The position numbers were made by a program, and so were the translations under genes. From UBA668 sp046086305 (GTDB lineage Bacteria > Actinomycetota > Acidimicrobiia > Acidimicrobiales > Ilumatobacteraceae), in NCBI GenBank assembly GCA_046086305.1, contig JBJSXI010000059.1, positions 13,644-77,643 on the forward strand: 64,000 nucleotides of DNA, in the 5' to 3' direction. The notes under the pieces are model-generated. The model was given only the letters and a program-made list of their open reading frames with translations, did no database searches and was not told the DNA's origin. The stretch's first letter is position 1, and each line of letters opens with the position of its first letter. This document shows positions 34,060-42,627 of this stretch, piece by piece.

Positions 34060-36299
34060 CCGCATCACGTCCCGCCGATGTCGAGATCGTCTCCACGCTC
34101 GCCCTGATGGGGGTCGGTGTTGCAACCGCCGCGTCGTTCGCGCGTGTCTTCCCCGACTGGTCGTTCCTGACGGCCACCGTGACTGCGGTGGTCGTCACCC
34201 ATCTCGTCGCTGCGGCGCTCCGCGCGGTTCGAACGCCCGGCTGGCTCGCCGTGCCGACCACCGTGACGGTGATGACCTGGGTCCTCGCCGCGCTCCACCA
34301 CAGGGACACGCTCCAGGCGGGCGTGCCGACGAAGGCGACCTTCGACGCATTCCGCGACGACATCACGTTCGTGCTCTCCGAGTTCCCGACCGCCGTCGCG
34401 CCCGTGGCGTCCGACGGATCGTTCGGGACGGCTGCTGGCATCGCGCTGGTCACTGCGGTGATCCTCGCCGACGTCTTCGCCTTCCGCGCGCTCGGACAGG
34501 TCGAGGCAGTCGTGCCACCGGCAGCAGTCATGGTGATCGTGTCGGCCGTCGGCACCGACCGACTGCGGATGCCGCTCGCCGTCGTCTGGGTCGTCGCCGC
34601 ACTGGTCGCCATCGGCATGCTCCGCCACCGCGCCCGACTCACCGACCTTCCGTGGATGGGTGCCCGCCAACTCGGCGTGGCGCGGGCGACCATCGGGGTC
34701 GTCGCAACGGTGGCGATCGCCGCAGGTGTGGCCATCTTCGCCGGACCGCGACTGCCCGGCGCAGGTGCCGCACCCCTGATCGACACACGCAATCGCGTTC
34801 CGGGTGTCACAGAGGTCGTGAGCCCGCTCGTCGACATCCGATCGAGGCTCACCGAACAGAGCAATGCGGAGATGTTCGTCGTCGCGTCCTCCGACGGGCC
34901 GCACTACTGGCGGTTGCTCTCACTCCCGGTGTTCGACGGCAGCGCGTGGCAACCGCCGGAGGAAGACCTTGTCGACGAGATCACCGTCGGACTCGGTGGC
35001 CGTCCATCCCGTGCCGAGATCACGATCAGCGGACTCGGCGGTCCACTCGTGCCGGCGCCGTACCGCCCGGTGCGCGTCGACGGCGAGGTGCTCTGGGCGG
35101 CTGACAGTGAGAGCCTCGTGCGGACCGGTCGCGGCCTCGAGGCAGGCGACATCGTCATGGTCGAGGCCGAGATCCCGACCGTCGCACCCGACGTACTCGA
35201 GGGCGCGACGTGGGGTGCCCCGCCGTCGCGAACGTACGTCTCGATCCCGGCGGGCCTGCCCACCTCGCTCGTCGACGGACTCGTCGAGAGCGGAGCAGTG
35301 TCGGCGACCAACGCGTACGACGCAGCGCGTGCGGTCCAGACGTGGTTCCGGACGGCGTTCACCTACGACACCGCTGTCGATCTCACCGATTCGGCGAGCG
35401 CGATCGACGACTTCCTCGAGATCCGCCGCGGGTTCTGCCAGCAGTTCGCCGGAACGTTCGCCGTGATGATGCGGATGCTCGGCATCCCCGCGCGGGTCGC
35501 CGTCGGCTTCACGCCGGGCGATCTCATCGCGGTCCCGAGCGGCGACGAGACGGCCTCTCGTTACAAGGTCCTCGGTCGCCATGCGCACGCGTGGCCGGAG
35601 GTCTGGTTCGACGGCGTCGGCTGGGTGGCCTTCGAACCGACACCTGGCCGTGGCAGTCCGGACGGAGAGGGCTACCTCGGCATTCCTGCGCAGCAGGACG
35701 AGACGGGGGCGCCGGCCACCTCGATACCTGTGACGACGGTGACACCCTCGACCACGGTCCGCCCCGATGACCCGCCGGTATCGCTTCCTGCGACGACCGT
35801 GCCGTCGTCGACGGACGATCGAGAGGCATCATCGCGCCTGCCCGCCGTCGTGATGTTCGGCCTGCTCGCCGCGAGCCTGCTCGCGGCATGGGTGCTCGTC
35901 GCTCCCGCAGTTGTGTCCTCGCTCCACCAACGTCGCCGACGGCGATGGAGCGAGCGCCAACGAGTCGTCGCCGCATGGCGCCGTGCATCGCGATCACTCG
36001 AACTTCTCGGCACCAGACCGACGGCGGTCGATACGCCGCTCGACGTCGCCGCCGATGTCGTTCGCCACAGCACCCTCGACCCTCGCCCGGTGAGCGAACT
36101 GGCCGATCTGGTGAACCGCGCGGTCTACGCACCCACCGCACCGAGCACGACCGACGCCGCACGCAGCGAGGCGCTCGGCGACGAGATCGCTCGGCATTGC
36201 AGCGAGCGCCTCGGCACGGTGCCCCGCCTCACCTGTCGACTACGGCCATGGACCCTGCACCCGTCGGGCGGTGAACGTCGTCAGTCGTCGCTGCGTTGA
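34056..36299 (+). CDS. TgpA-like membrane transglutaminase
   Basis: 747 residues. Five to six N-terminal spans are followed by an extracytoplasmic domain with a transglutaminase core: RRGFCQQFAGTFAVMMRMLG (Cys near 460) and GRHAHAWPEVWFDGVGWVAF with the His. A Thr/Pro/Ser-rich stalk, one more span (about 600-625) and a basic cytoplasmic tail complete it. This is the DUF3488-transglutaminase-DUF4129 architecture. ATG 34056 overlaps the DUF58 stop (ATGA). The 3' end overlaps the convergent DUF3040 gene by 19 bases. Likely acts on wall or surface proteins (inference). Confidence 0.9.
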   Translation: MTASRPADVEIVSTLALMGVGVATAASFARVFPDWSFLTATVTAVVVTHLVAAALRAVRTPGWLAVPTTVTVMTWVLAALHHRDTLQAGVPTKATFDAFRDDITFVLSEFPTAVAPVASDGSFGTAAGIALVTAVILADVFAFRALGQVEAVVPPAAVMVIVSAVGTDRLRMPLAVVWVVAALVAIGMLRHRARLTDLPWMGARQLGVARATIGVVATVAIAAGVAIFAGPRLPGAGAAPLIDTRNRVPGVTEVVSPLVDIRSRLTEQSNAEMFVVASSDGPHYWRLLSLPVFDGSAWQPPEEDLVDEITVGLGGRPSRAEITISGLGGPLVPAPYRPVRVDGEVLWAADSESLVRTGRGLEAGDIVMVEAEIPTVAPDVLEGATWGAPPSRTYVSIPAGLPTSLVDGLVESGAVSATNAYDAARAVQTWFRTAFTYDTAVDLTDSASAIDDFLEIRRGFCQQFAGTFAVMMRMLGIPARVAVGFTPGDLIAVPSGDETASRYKVLGRHAHAWPEVWFDGVGWVAFEPTPGRGSPDGEGYLGIPAQQDETGAPATSIPVTTVTPSTTVRPDDPPVSLPATTVPSSTDDREASSRLPAVVMFGLLAASLLAAWVLVAPAVVSSLHQRRRRRWSERQRVVAAWRRASRSLELLGTRPTAVDTPLDVAADVVRHSTLDPRPVSELADLVNRAVYAPTAPSTTDAARSEALGDEIARHCSERLGTVPRLTCRLRPWTLHPSGGERRQSSLR

Positions 36300-36610
36300 C
36301 CCGGCGGGAACCGGTGACGCATCGACTCCGAGAGCGACTGCAGGCCGGCTTCACCGATGCTGCGCAACTGACGTTCGACGACGAGCGCGCAGACGACCGC
36401 CGCAGCGAACGCGACGAACGACAGGTACGGCGACACGCCGAGCAGACCGATGGTCAGCACCAGGCACAGCACGGTACCGATCGATGCGAGGAGGAACGAG
36501 CGTCGATCACCCGGACGGGATGGGTCGATGGTGCGACCGAACCCGGGGTCGCGCTGCAACTGCTCCTCGATCTGGCGCAGGATCCTCTGTTCGTCTTCCG
36601 AGAGCGGCAT
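36281..36610 (-). CDS. DUF3040 membrane protein
   Basis: 109 residues. MPLSEDEQRILRQIEEQLQR is the standard start of DUF3040 proteins, followed by SFLLASIGTVLCLVLTIGLL and FVAFAAAVVCALVV (two membrane spans). Known only from actinobacteria, commonly near dinB and mraZ; function unknown. GGAGGAG lies five bases before ATG 36610. A possible promoter (TTGTCT, 17 bases, GAAGAT) lies in the 70-base gap to dinB. Confidence 0.92.
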   Translation of the reverse strand: MPLSEDEQRILRQIEEQLQRDPGFGRTIDPSRPGDRRSFLLASIGTVLCLVLTIGLLGVSPYLSFVAFAAAVVCALVVERQLRSIGEAGLQSLSESMRHRFPPGQRSDD

Positions 36611-36680
36611 CGCGACTCCTCCGCAGGGCCGATGGCGCATCTTCGCAGAATTCCCGGACCGAGACAATGCGCGCCCTCGG

Positions 36681-37949
36681 TCAGGCAGACGGCGCACCCG
36701 GCCCCCACTGCTGACCACCGCTGCGCACCACGCGAAGTCCACGATCACCCACGGTGCTGGCCTGGCCGATCGCTCCGACACCGAAACGCTCGCGGATGGC
36801 GTCGACGGTCGACTCCGCGGCACCCCAGCCGTGGCTGCCGGCGCCATCGAGCGAGAGCTGCTCGGCAGGTTCGGCGAATTGACTCGCGCTGACCCCGAGC
36901 AACCGCACCCCCGCCGTGGGGTCGATCGCGTCGAGCAGTGGGGTGAGTGCCACCACGATCGCGTGCGCCGTGTCGACTGCGCCGGGAAGGGTGACCGACC
37001 GGGTGATGGTGGTGAACCCGCTGAAGCGAACCTTCAGCTGCAGCGTGCGCGCTCCCCGACCGTGCCGACGCAACCGCGACGCAACTGCGTCGGCGAGCCT
37101 CCCGAGTTCGGTGGCGAGCTCCTCGCGCCGGTGGCGGTCGTGGGCGAAGGTCTCCTCGTGGCCGATCGACTTCGGAGCCCGGTCGGCTTCGACAGGTCGG
37201 TCGTCGAGACCATTGGCGAGCCGGTGGAGCGATGCACCGTGGGCCCGACCGAGGGTCGAGACCAGCAGTGCCTCGCCGAGGGCAGCGAGATCACCGACTG
37301 TTCGGACGCCGAGGCGTTCGAGACGTTCTCCGGTCGCAGGGCCGACGCCCCACATCGCACCGACAGGGAGCGGATGGAGGAAGTCGAGCACACCATCGGG
37401 TGTCACCTCGACAACGCCTGCTCCGGCGCGCACACCGTCAGGGTCAGCGCGCGGCTTGGCCGCAACCGACGCCAACTTGGCGATGAACTTGTTCGGCGCG
37501 ACACCCACACTGCACTCGAGACCGGTCTGCGCGCGCACCTCGGTACGGAGCTGGTTCGCGATCTCGACGCCGTCACCGAACAGTCTGGTCGAGCCGGTCA
37601 CATCGAGGAATGCCTCGTCGAGTGACAGCGGCTCGACCAGGGGTGTCACGGTGTCGAGCACCTCACGTACCTCGGCACTCACCGTTGCGTACAGCGCGTG
37701 GTCACCGTCGAGGAAGACCGCCGCTGGGCACAGACGACGAGCTGTCGAACTCGGCATCGCCGAGTGGATCCCGAATCGGCGCGCCTCGTACGAGGCTGCC
37801 GCAACGACTCCCCTCGGGCCCGCGCCGCCGACGACGACCGGCAGCCCCCGCAGGTCGGGACGTCGCAGGAGTTCGACGCTCACGTAGAACGCGTCCATGT
37901 CGACGTGGAGAATCACGCGGGAGCGGCCGGAGCGCACCGATGGATTCAT
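36681..37949 (-). CDS. dinB: Translesion DNA polymerase IV
   Basis: 422 residues; Y-family polymerase. Catalytic motifs: HVDMDAFYVSVELLRRPDL (Asp near 17), then YSEAR-like YEARRFGIHSAMPSS, SLDEAFLDVTGS with the paired Asp-Glu, and SVGVAPNKFIAKLASVAAKP. The helix-hairpin-helix MWGVGPATGERLERLGV precedes the little finger. EQLSLDG near the C-terminus resembles a beta-clamp binding peptide. ATG 37949 overlaps the Nudix stop (ATGA). Because a LexA-like box precedes the Nudix gene, the pair is probably SOS-controlled. Confidence 0.95.
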   Translation of the reverse strand: MNPSVRSGRSRVILHVDMDAFYVSVELLRRPDLRGLPVVVGGAGPRGVVAAASYEARRFGIHSAMPSSTARRLCPAAVFLDGDHALYATVSAEVREVLDTVTPLVEPLSLDEAFLDVTGSTRLFGDGVEIANQLRTEVRAQTGLECSVGVAPNKFIAKLASVAAKPRADPDGVRAGAGVVEVTPDGVLDFLHPLPVGAMWGVGPATGERLERLGVRTVGDLAALGEALLVSTLGRAHGASLHRLANGLDDRPVEADRAPKSIGHEETFAHDRHRREELATELGRLADAVASRLRRHGRGARTLQLKVRFSGFTTITRSVTLPGAVDTAHAIVVALTPLLDAIDPTAGVRLLGVSASQFAEPAEQLSLDGAGSHGWGAAESTVDAIRERFGVGAIGQASTVGDRGLRVVRSGGQQWGPGAPSA

Positions 37950-38428
37950 CGGATGCGCTCGATCGTCGAGGTCGATCGATCGTGACCGCGCAGGATGAAG
38001 CCGTAGTCCGGGTCGAGATCGGATGCCAGCCATGCACCAACAGGGACGCGGACCCACGGAGGGCTCGTTGCCAAGAGCTCCGGTGCCGTCGCGCCGTCGG
38101 CATGGCGCACCTCCTCGACGATGCCGTCCGGATCCGCGATGCGGACGTCGCCCTCGATCGACGCAACCTGCCACGCCTCGACCGTCAGACGCCACCCCAT
38201 GTCCGGCGCATCGACCGTGACGGTGTAGACGCGATGCGACCAGCCCGTGACCACCAGTCCGGTCTCCTCGCGGACCTCGCGTGCGAGACCGGCCAGAACC
38301 GTCTCGCCCCGGTCGATCACCCCTCCGGGCGGCGTCCACTCGAGGGAGCGGTCGCGCCGCCGGTTCCCGACGAGGATCAGTCCGTCGTCGTGCGGGATCA
38401 GTGCACCACCGACCGACCACCGACGCAT
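37946..38428 (-). CDS. Nudix hydrolase
   Basis: About 160 residues. The Nudix box is complete: GGVIDRGETVLAGLAREV continuing REETGLVV (Gx5Ex7REUxEExGU). It begins WSVGGALIPHDDGLILVGNR. It is coupled to dinB by an ATGA overlap, so nucleotide-pool sanitation (MutT-like) is a reasonable inference; other nucleoside-diphosphate substrates are possible. The start is uncertain: ATG 38428 is used because the core begins there and the LexA-like box is 19 bases upstream; a longer frame to 38491 would run through that box. Confidence 0.85.
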   Translation of the reverse strand: MRRWSVGGALIPHDDGLILVGNRRRDRSLEWTPPGGVIDRGETVLAGLAREVREETGLVVTGWSHRVYTVTVDAPDMGWRLTVEAWQVASIEGDVRIADPDGIVEEVRHADGATAPELLATSPPWVRVPVGAWLASDLDPDYGFILRGHDRSTSTIERIR

Positions 38429-38446
38429 GTCGGGAGTCTGCCACAG

Positions 38447-38458
38447 GAACACCTGTTC
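38447..38458. promoter_or_regulatory. LexA-like SOS box upstream of Nudix-dinB
   Basis: GAACACCTGTTC, a perfect GAAC-N4-GTTC palindrome frame, ending 19 bases before the Nudix ATG. The same 12-mer occurs at 53264-53275. DinB genes are classic LexA targets. Confidence 0.7.
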
Positions 38459-38523
38459 GTGAGTCGCCAACTGCCGTCCGGGTCGGCGCACAGGCCGCCC
38501 ACCCTGCGATGCTCCGACGCCGC

Positions 38524-39261
38524 TCAGTACCCCTCGGCGCGTCGCCGACGGCGGCCACCGAAGTCACGAGCCCACAGCACGAGCACCATCCACAATGCCT
38601 CGCGCACGATGTCGGTCGACAGTTTGGACTCGCCAGCGACCCGGTCGCGAAAGATGATCGGGAACTCGACGATCGATCCACGCGCGGCGATCAGGCGGTG
38701 GGTCATCTCCACCTGGAATCCATAGCCTTCGGCACGAACCGTCTCGAAGTGCATCCGTTCGAGTGCCGACGTCCGGTAGGCGCGGAAGCCCGAAGTGGCG
38801 TCATTCACGGCGAGACCGAGCACGCTCGCCGCATAGCGATTGCCCCAACGCGACAGCATCTGGCGACGTCGACCCCATGCCACGGCGCGTCCACCGGGCA
38901 CGTACCGTGATCCGATCACCAGATCGGCGCCGAGTCCGACACAGCCGACCAGCGCAGGAAGTGACGCGACGGGATGTGAGAGGTCGGCATCGATCTGGAC
39001 GCACACCTCGGCGCCGCGATCGATGGCATGCCGGAATCCAGCTCGATAGGCGCTCCCGAGACCGGACTTCCGATTTCGGCGCAGCACTTCGATGCGGCCC
39101 AACTCGCGCCCGAGTTGTTCGGCGCGGTCGGCAGTGCCGTCGGGACTCGAATCGTCGACGACGAGGATGTCGGCATCGGGCAGCGCTTCACGTACCGAGC
39201 GACACAGGAGCTCGATGTTGTCGATCTCTTCGTAGGTCGGCACGACAACGGTGGTACGCAC
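38524..39261 (-). CDS. GT2 polyprenol-phosphate sugar transferase (dolichol-phosphate mannose synthase-like)
   Basis: 245 residues. GT-A fold with VVVPTYEEIDNIELL, LVVDDSSPDGTADRA, QIDADLSHPVASLPALV (DAD metal motif), LVIGSRYVPGG and DATSGFRAYR. No large membrane domain follows, so it is the short soluble form, as in actinobacterial polyprenol-phosphomannose synthases. It probably makes a polyprenyl-phosphate sugar for envelope glycans. GTG 39261 follows a TAGGCT box by eight bases. Confidence 0.9.
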   Translation of the reverse strand: MRTTVVVPTYEEIDNIELLCRSVREALPDADILVVDDSSPDGTADRAEQLGRELGRIEVLRRNRKSGLGSAYRAGFRHAIDRGAEVCVQIDADLSHPVASLPALVGCVGLGADLVIGSRYVPGGRAVAWGRRRQMLSRWGNRYAASVLGLAVNDATSGFRAYRTSALERMHFETVRAEGYGFQVEMTHRLIAARGSIVEFPIIFRDRVAGESKLSTDIVREALWMVLVLWARDFGGRRRRRAEGY

Positions 39262-39269
39262 GGCGGAGG

Positions 39270-39279
39270 AGCCTACGAT
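39270..39279. promoter_or_regulatory. Overlapping divergent -10 elements
   Basis: Minus strand TAGGCT (39275-39270) serves the GT2 gene (start 39261); plus strand TACGAT (39274-39279) serves the membrane-protein gene (start 39287). The hexamers share a TA base pair step, and both transcripts would be leaderless. Confidence 0.55.
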
Positions 39280-39286
39280 GTGAAAG

Positions 39287-39559
39287 GTGCACGAAGAGAC
39301 CCGCCCACTCTCGGCGCTGCCGTCGCCACGGGCTCGCGCCGCAGCGTTCGCGGCGATTCTCCTCGGCGGTGTCGCAGGGGGACTCATCGGCGACGCACTC
39401 GTCCGCCTTCAATGCACCGGGTCGTGTGCAGTTCCACGAGGAATCGGTCTGTTCATCGGCGCAGTCGCCTGTGCGGGCGGCATGAGCGTCGTCGCCGTGC
39501 TCGTGCTGCGCGCGCTCGGTGAGTGGCGCGAGGTCGAGCGACTCGAACGGGAACGGTGA
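39287..39559 (+). CDS. Small two-span membrane protein
   Basis: 90 residues with two hydrophobic segments (about 18-40 and 52-76; AAFAAILLGGVAGGLIGDAL and IGLFIGAVACAGGMSVVAVL) and a charged C-terminal helix. No family recognised. GTG 39287 comes seven bases after TACGAT. Its stop overlaps the next gene's start (GTGA). Confidence 0.75.
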   Translation: MHEETRPLSALPSPRARAAAFAAILLGGVAGGLIGDALVRLQCTGSCAVPRGIGLFIGAVACAGGMSVVAVLVLRALGEWREVERLERER

Positions 39560-40419
39560 GTCGCCCCATCGACACGCTCGATGCCTCACTCGTCGACCTC
39601 GCGGCGCGTCTGGCCATCGAAGCCGGACAACTCGTCCGCCGCGGGCGGTTCGAACGTGGTGTCGGTGATGCGGCGACCAAGTCCACCGTCACCGATATCG
39701 TCACCGAATTCGACAGGATGAGCGAAGCGCACATCCTGAAAGGCATCAGCGCGGCACGCCCCCACGACGCCGTGACGGGTGAGGAGGGGACCTCGAAGGC
39801 AGGATCGTCGGGGGTCTCCTGGCTCGTCGATCCGATCGACGGCACCACGAACTTCACCTATGCCTATCCGGGATACTGCGTGTCGATCGCAGCCGCAGTC
39901 GACGGCGTCACGCGTGCAGGCGTCGTCTATCTCCCCGCAACCGACGAACTCTTCACGGCCTCCCTCGGTGGCGGGGCCCGACTCGATGGCCGAGCCATCA
40001 CGTGTAGCGCGACGACCGACCTGAACATGACGCTCGTCGCGACCGGATTCAGTTACGTCCCGACGCGGCGCGCCGCTCAGGGAGCGCGGATTGCTGCCCT
40101 CCTTCCGAGGATCCGTGACATCCGTCGATCAGGTGCGGCGGCGAGCGATCTGTGCCATGTCGCTGCCGGGCGCGTCGATGCCTACTTCGAGGAATGGCTC
40201 GGACCGTGGGACCACGCGGCCGGGAGCCTCATCGCACGCGAGGCCGGTTGCGCCGTGGGCGACATCGGCGCCCGAGCGCAGGCCGACGAGCCCGTCGGGC
40301 CAGGGCTGCTCGTCGCCACGCCCGGCGTGTTCGATGACCTTCGACGACTCATCGACGAGGTCGACGCGCGACTGGCGAGCGAGGGCGGCGCATCCGGGGT
40401 GACCGAGTCGCGCGGATGA
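39556..40419 (+). CDS. Inositol monophosphatase family protein
   Basis: 287 residues. Lithium-sensitive phosphatase motifs: GEEG for the metal Glu, WLVDPIDGTTNFTYAYPGYC, and C-terminal GPWDHAAGSLIAREAGCAV. Substrates in the family include inositol-1-phosphate and histidinol phosphate. In an actinobacterium with PimB-like genes, inositol supply for phosphoinositides is plausible. The GTG start overlaps the small membrane protein gene (GTGA). Confidence 0.93.
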   Translation: MSRPIDTLDASLVDLAARLAIEAGQLVRRGRFERGVGDAATKSTVTDIVTEFDRMSEAHILKGISAARPHDAVTGEEGTSKAGSSGVSWLVDPIDGTTNFTYAYPGYCVSIAAAVDGVTRAGVVYLPATDELFTASLGGGARLDGRAITCSATTDLNMTLVATGFSYVPTRRAAQGARIAALLPRIRDIRRSGAAASDLCHVAAGRVDAYFEEWLGPWDHAAGSLIAREAGCAVGDIGARAQADEPVGPGLLVATPGVFDDLRRLIDEVDARLASEGGASGVTESRG

Positions 40420-40459
40420 CCGCACGCCGGAACTGGGTCCGGCCTGCCATCATGGGGGT

Positions 40460-41140
40460 GTGGGTACACGCATCCTGTCGGTCGAGGACGACGAACGAAT
40501 CCGAACAGCCGTTCGTCTCGCGCTCGAGGACGAGGGATGGACGGTCGACGAGGCCGAGAGTGGCGAGCAGGCCATCGAGGCGTTCGGCAGGGCGACACCC
40601 GACGTGGTCCTCATCGACATCATGCTTCCGGGGATCGACGGCTTCGAGTTGTGTCGCACACTTCGCCGCTCGAGCGATGTACCGATCGTCATGGTCACGG
40701 CGCGCAACGACACACACGATGTCGTCGCCGGACTCGAGGCAGGTGCCGACGACTACCTCACCAAACCGTTCGCCCCCAAGGAACTCTCGGCACGTATTCG
40801 TGCACTGCTCCGGCGGGTCCGACCGATCGCCACCGGCCACGCCAAGTTGACGTTCGGCGACCTCGAGATCGTTCCGGACGAGGGGAAGGTCACCCTCGGC
40901 GGGAGTGAGGTGCACCTCACGAAGACCGAGTTCCGCCTGCTCTGCGAGCTCGCCCAGAACCCCGGGCGGGTGTTCAGTCGCGAGAGCCTTCTCGACAATG
41001 TCTGGGGTCACGACTACTTCGGCGATGGCCGCCTCGTCGATGTCCACATCCGTCGCCTGCGGATGAAGGTGGAGGCCGATCCGGCCAATCCGCGTCATGT
41101 CGTGACCGTTCGCGGTCTCGGCTATCGACTTCAGTCGTGA
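40460..41140 (+). CDS. mtrA: OmpR-family response regulator, MtrA-like
   Basis: 226 residues. Receiver domain with acidic pocket E9-D10-D11 and phospho-accepting D53 (LIDIMLPGIDGFEL), Thr in MVTARN and Lys in LTKPFAPKEL. Winged-helix output domain ends VHIRRLRMKVEADP, VVTVRGLGYRL. Gene order with a sensor kinase and a GerMN lipoprotein matches mtrA-mtrB-lpqB of actinobacteria, which controls wall and division genes. The start is GTG 40460; a weak CATCAT -10 ends six bases upstream and there is no ribosome site. Confidence 0.93.
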   Translation: MGTRILSVEDDERIRTAVRLALEDEGWTVDEAESGEQAIEAFGRATPDVVLIDIMLPGIDGFELCRTLRRSSDVPIVMVTARNDTHDVVAGLEAGADDYLTKPFAPKELSARIRALLRRVRPIATGHAKLTFGDLEIVPDEGKVTLGGSEVHLTKTEFRLLCELAQNPGRVFSRESLLDNVWGHDYFGDGRLVDVHIRRLRMKVEADPANPRHVVTVRGLGYRLQS

Positions 41141-42627
41141 CCGCGACCGACGTCGCCTCCCCGACCGCATCGCACTGGGCGGTTCGCGCGGGGCGTGCGG
41201 CCATCGAACGAGTGGGCGGGCTGTGGGCATTGCGACTCGCGCTGCGCACGCGGATCTTGTTGATGTTCGCCCTCGGTGCGCTGTCGCTGGCGATCTTCCT
41301 CGCAACGGTCGCCTACAGCTTCACCCGCAGCAGTCTGGTCAACCAGCGCGATCGCGCCGGTGTCGAACAGGCGTATCGAAACGCCCAGGTGGCCCAGAAC
41401 GAACTGAGCGCCACTGCGCCGTCCGCCGAAGCGGCTGTCGAGCGATTGCGTTCGCTCGGCGTTCAACAGTTCGCGATCAACTATCGCGGGACCTGGAGCG
41501 GCGGCTCGGCCAAGTACACATCCGACGGCATCCCGATCGAACTCCAACAGCGGGTCCTCGTCGACGGTATCGCCTCACGGATGATCGCCGACATCGACGG
41601 CGAGCGAGTCCTCGTGATCGGCATCCCACTCACCACGAGCGCCTCTTCGTACTTCGAGTTCCTCTCCCTCGAGGCAGCCACCAGCACCCTCGAGAGCGTC
41701 CGCCTGAGTCTGTTCTTCGCTGCCTTCATCACCACTCTTGCCGGAGGCCTGCTCGGAGTGCTCGTGGCCGGGCGCGCCGTTCGCCCACTCGGCGAGGCAG
41801 CCCGTGCGGCGCAGGCAATCGCTGGTGGTCGACTCGACACTCGACTCGCCAACTCCGATGATCACGATCTCCGAGTGCTTGCCGACGCGTTCAACGAGAT
41901 GGCGAGTGCCCTCCAGACCCGGATCGAGCGAGATGCTCGCTTTGCCAGCGATGTGAGCCACGAGCTCCGCTCACCGCTCATGACCCTCGCGGCGAGCATC
42001 GAGGTGATGAAGGCGCGCCGCGACGAGATGCCCGAACGCGCCCAGGCCGCCCTGGACCTCCTCGTTGCTGACGTCGCACGTTTCCAGGGACTCGTCGAGG
42101 ATCTTCTCGAGATCTCGCGCTTCGATGCCGGCGCAGTGCGACTCAATCTCGATGAGCTCCACGTCGGCGAGTTCGTCCGTCAGGCGGTCGCGGTGAGCAG
42201 CCTGCCGAACAGCCCGGTCGAGGTCTCCACGCGCGGCGAACGAGCCGTCATCCAGGGCGACCGTCGACGGCTCGCGCGCGTCATCGCGAACCTCATCGAC
42301 AACGTACGCGTGCACGGCGGAGGCGAGGCCCAGGTCGCGGTCAGCGAACCCGATGACTCACCGAGTCCGTTCACCCATGTCCGGATCGCCGTCGAGGACC
42401 GCGGCCCCGGGGTGCCGGCCGGAGAGCGCACCCTCGTGTTCGAGCGATTCGCCCGCGGCGCAGTCGCCGGCAGGCGAAGTTCGAGCGACGGTGCGGGCCT
42501 CGGCCTCGCGCTGGTCGATGAGCATGTCCGCATGCACGGCGGGCGCGTCTGGGTCGAGGATCGTCCAGATGGCGAGACAGGGGCCCGGTTCGTGATCGAA
42601 CTACCCGCCGAGGAGGTCGACCTGTGA
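41137..42627 (+). CDS. mtrB: Sensor histidine kinase, MtrB-like
   Basis: 496 residues. Two membrane spans (about 44-66 and 189-212) flank an extracytoplasmic domain. HAMP, HisKA with phosphorylated His near 275 (FASDVSHELRSPLMTLAASI), and an ATPase domain with RVIANLIDNVRVHGG, VEDRGPGVPAGERTLVFERF and SDGAGLGLALVDEHVRMHGG follow. It is translationally coupled to mtrA (GTGA overlap) and to the lipoprotein gene downstream. Confidence 0.94.
   Translation: MTATDVASPTASHWAVRAGRAAIERVGGLWALRLALRTRILLMFALGALSLAIFLATVAYSFTRSSLVNQRDRAGVEQAYRNAQVAQNELSATAPSAEAAVERLRSLGVQQFAINYRGTWSGGSAKYTSDGIPIELQQRVLVDGIASRMIADIDGERVLVIGIPLTTSASSYFEFLSLEAATSTLESVRLSLFFAAFITTLAGGLLGVLVAGRAVRPLGEAARAAQAIAGGRLDTRLANSDDHDLRVLADAFNEMASALQTRIERDARFASDVSHELRSPLMTLAASIEVMKARRDEMPERAQAALDLLVADVARFQGLVEDLLEISRFDAGAVRLNLDELHVGEFVRQAVAVSSLPNSPVEVSTRGERAVIQGDRRRLARVIANLIDNVRVHGGGEAQVAVSEPDDSPSPFTHVRIAVEDRGPGVPAGERTLVFERFARGAVAGRRSSSDGAGLGLALVDEHVRMHGGRVWVEDRPDGETGARFVIELPAEEVDL

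Noticed and set aside
40503..40514. Another GAAC-N4-GTTC palindrome (GAACAGCCGTTC)
   Set aside because: It lies inside the mtrA coding region, lacks the CT centre shared by the promoter boxes, and about one such match is expected by chance.
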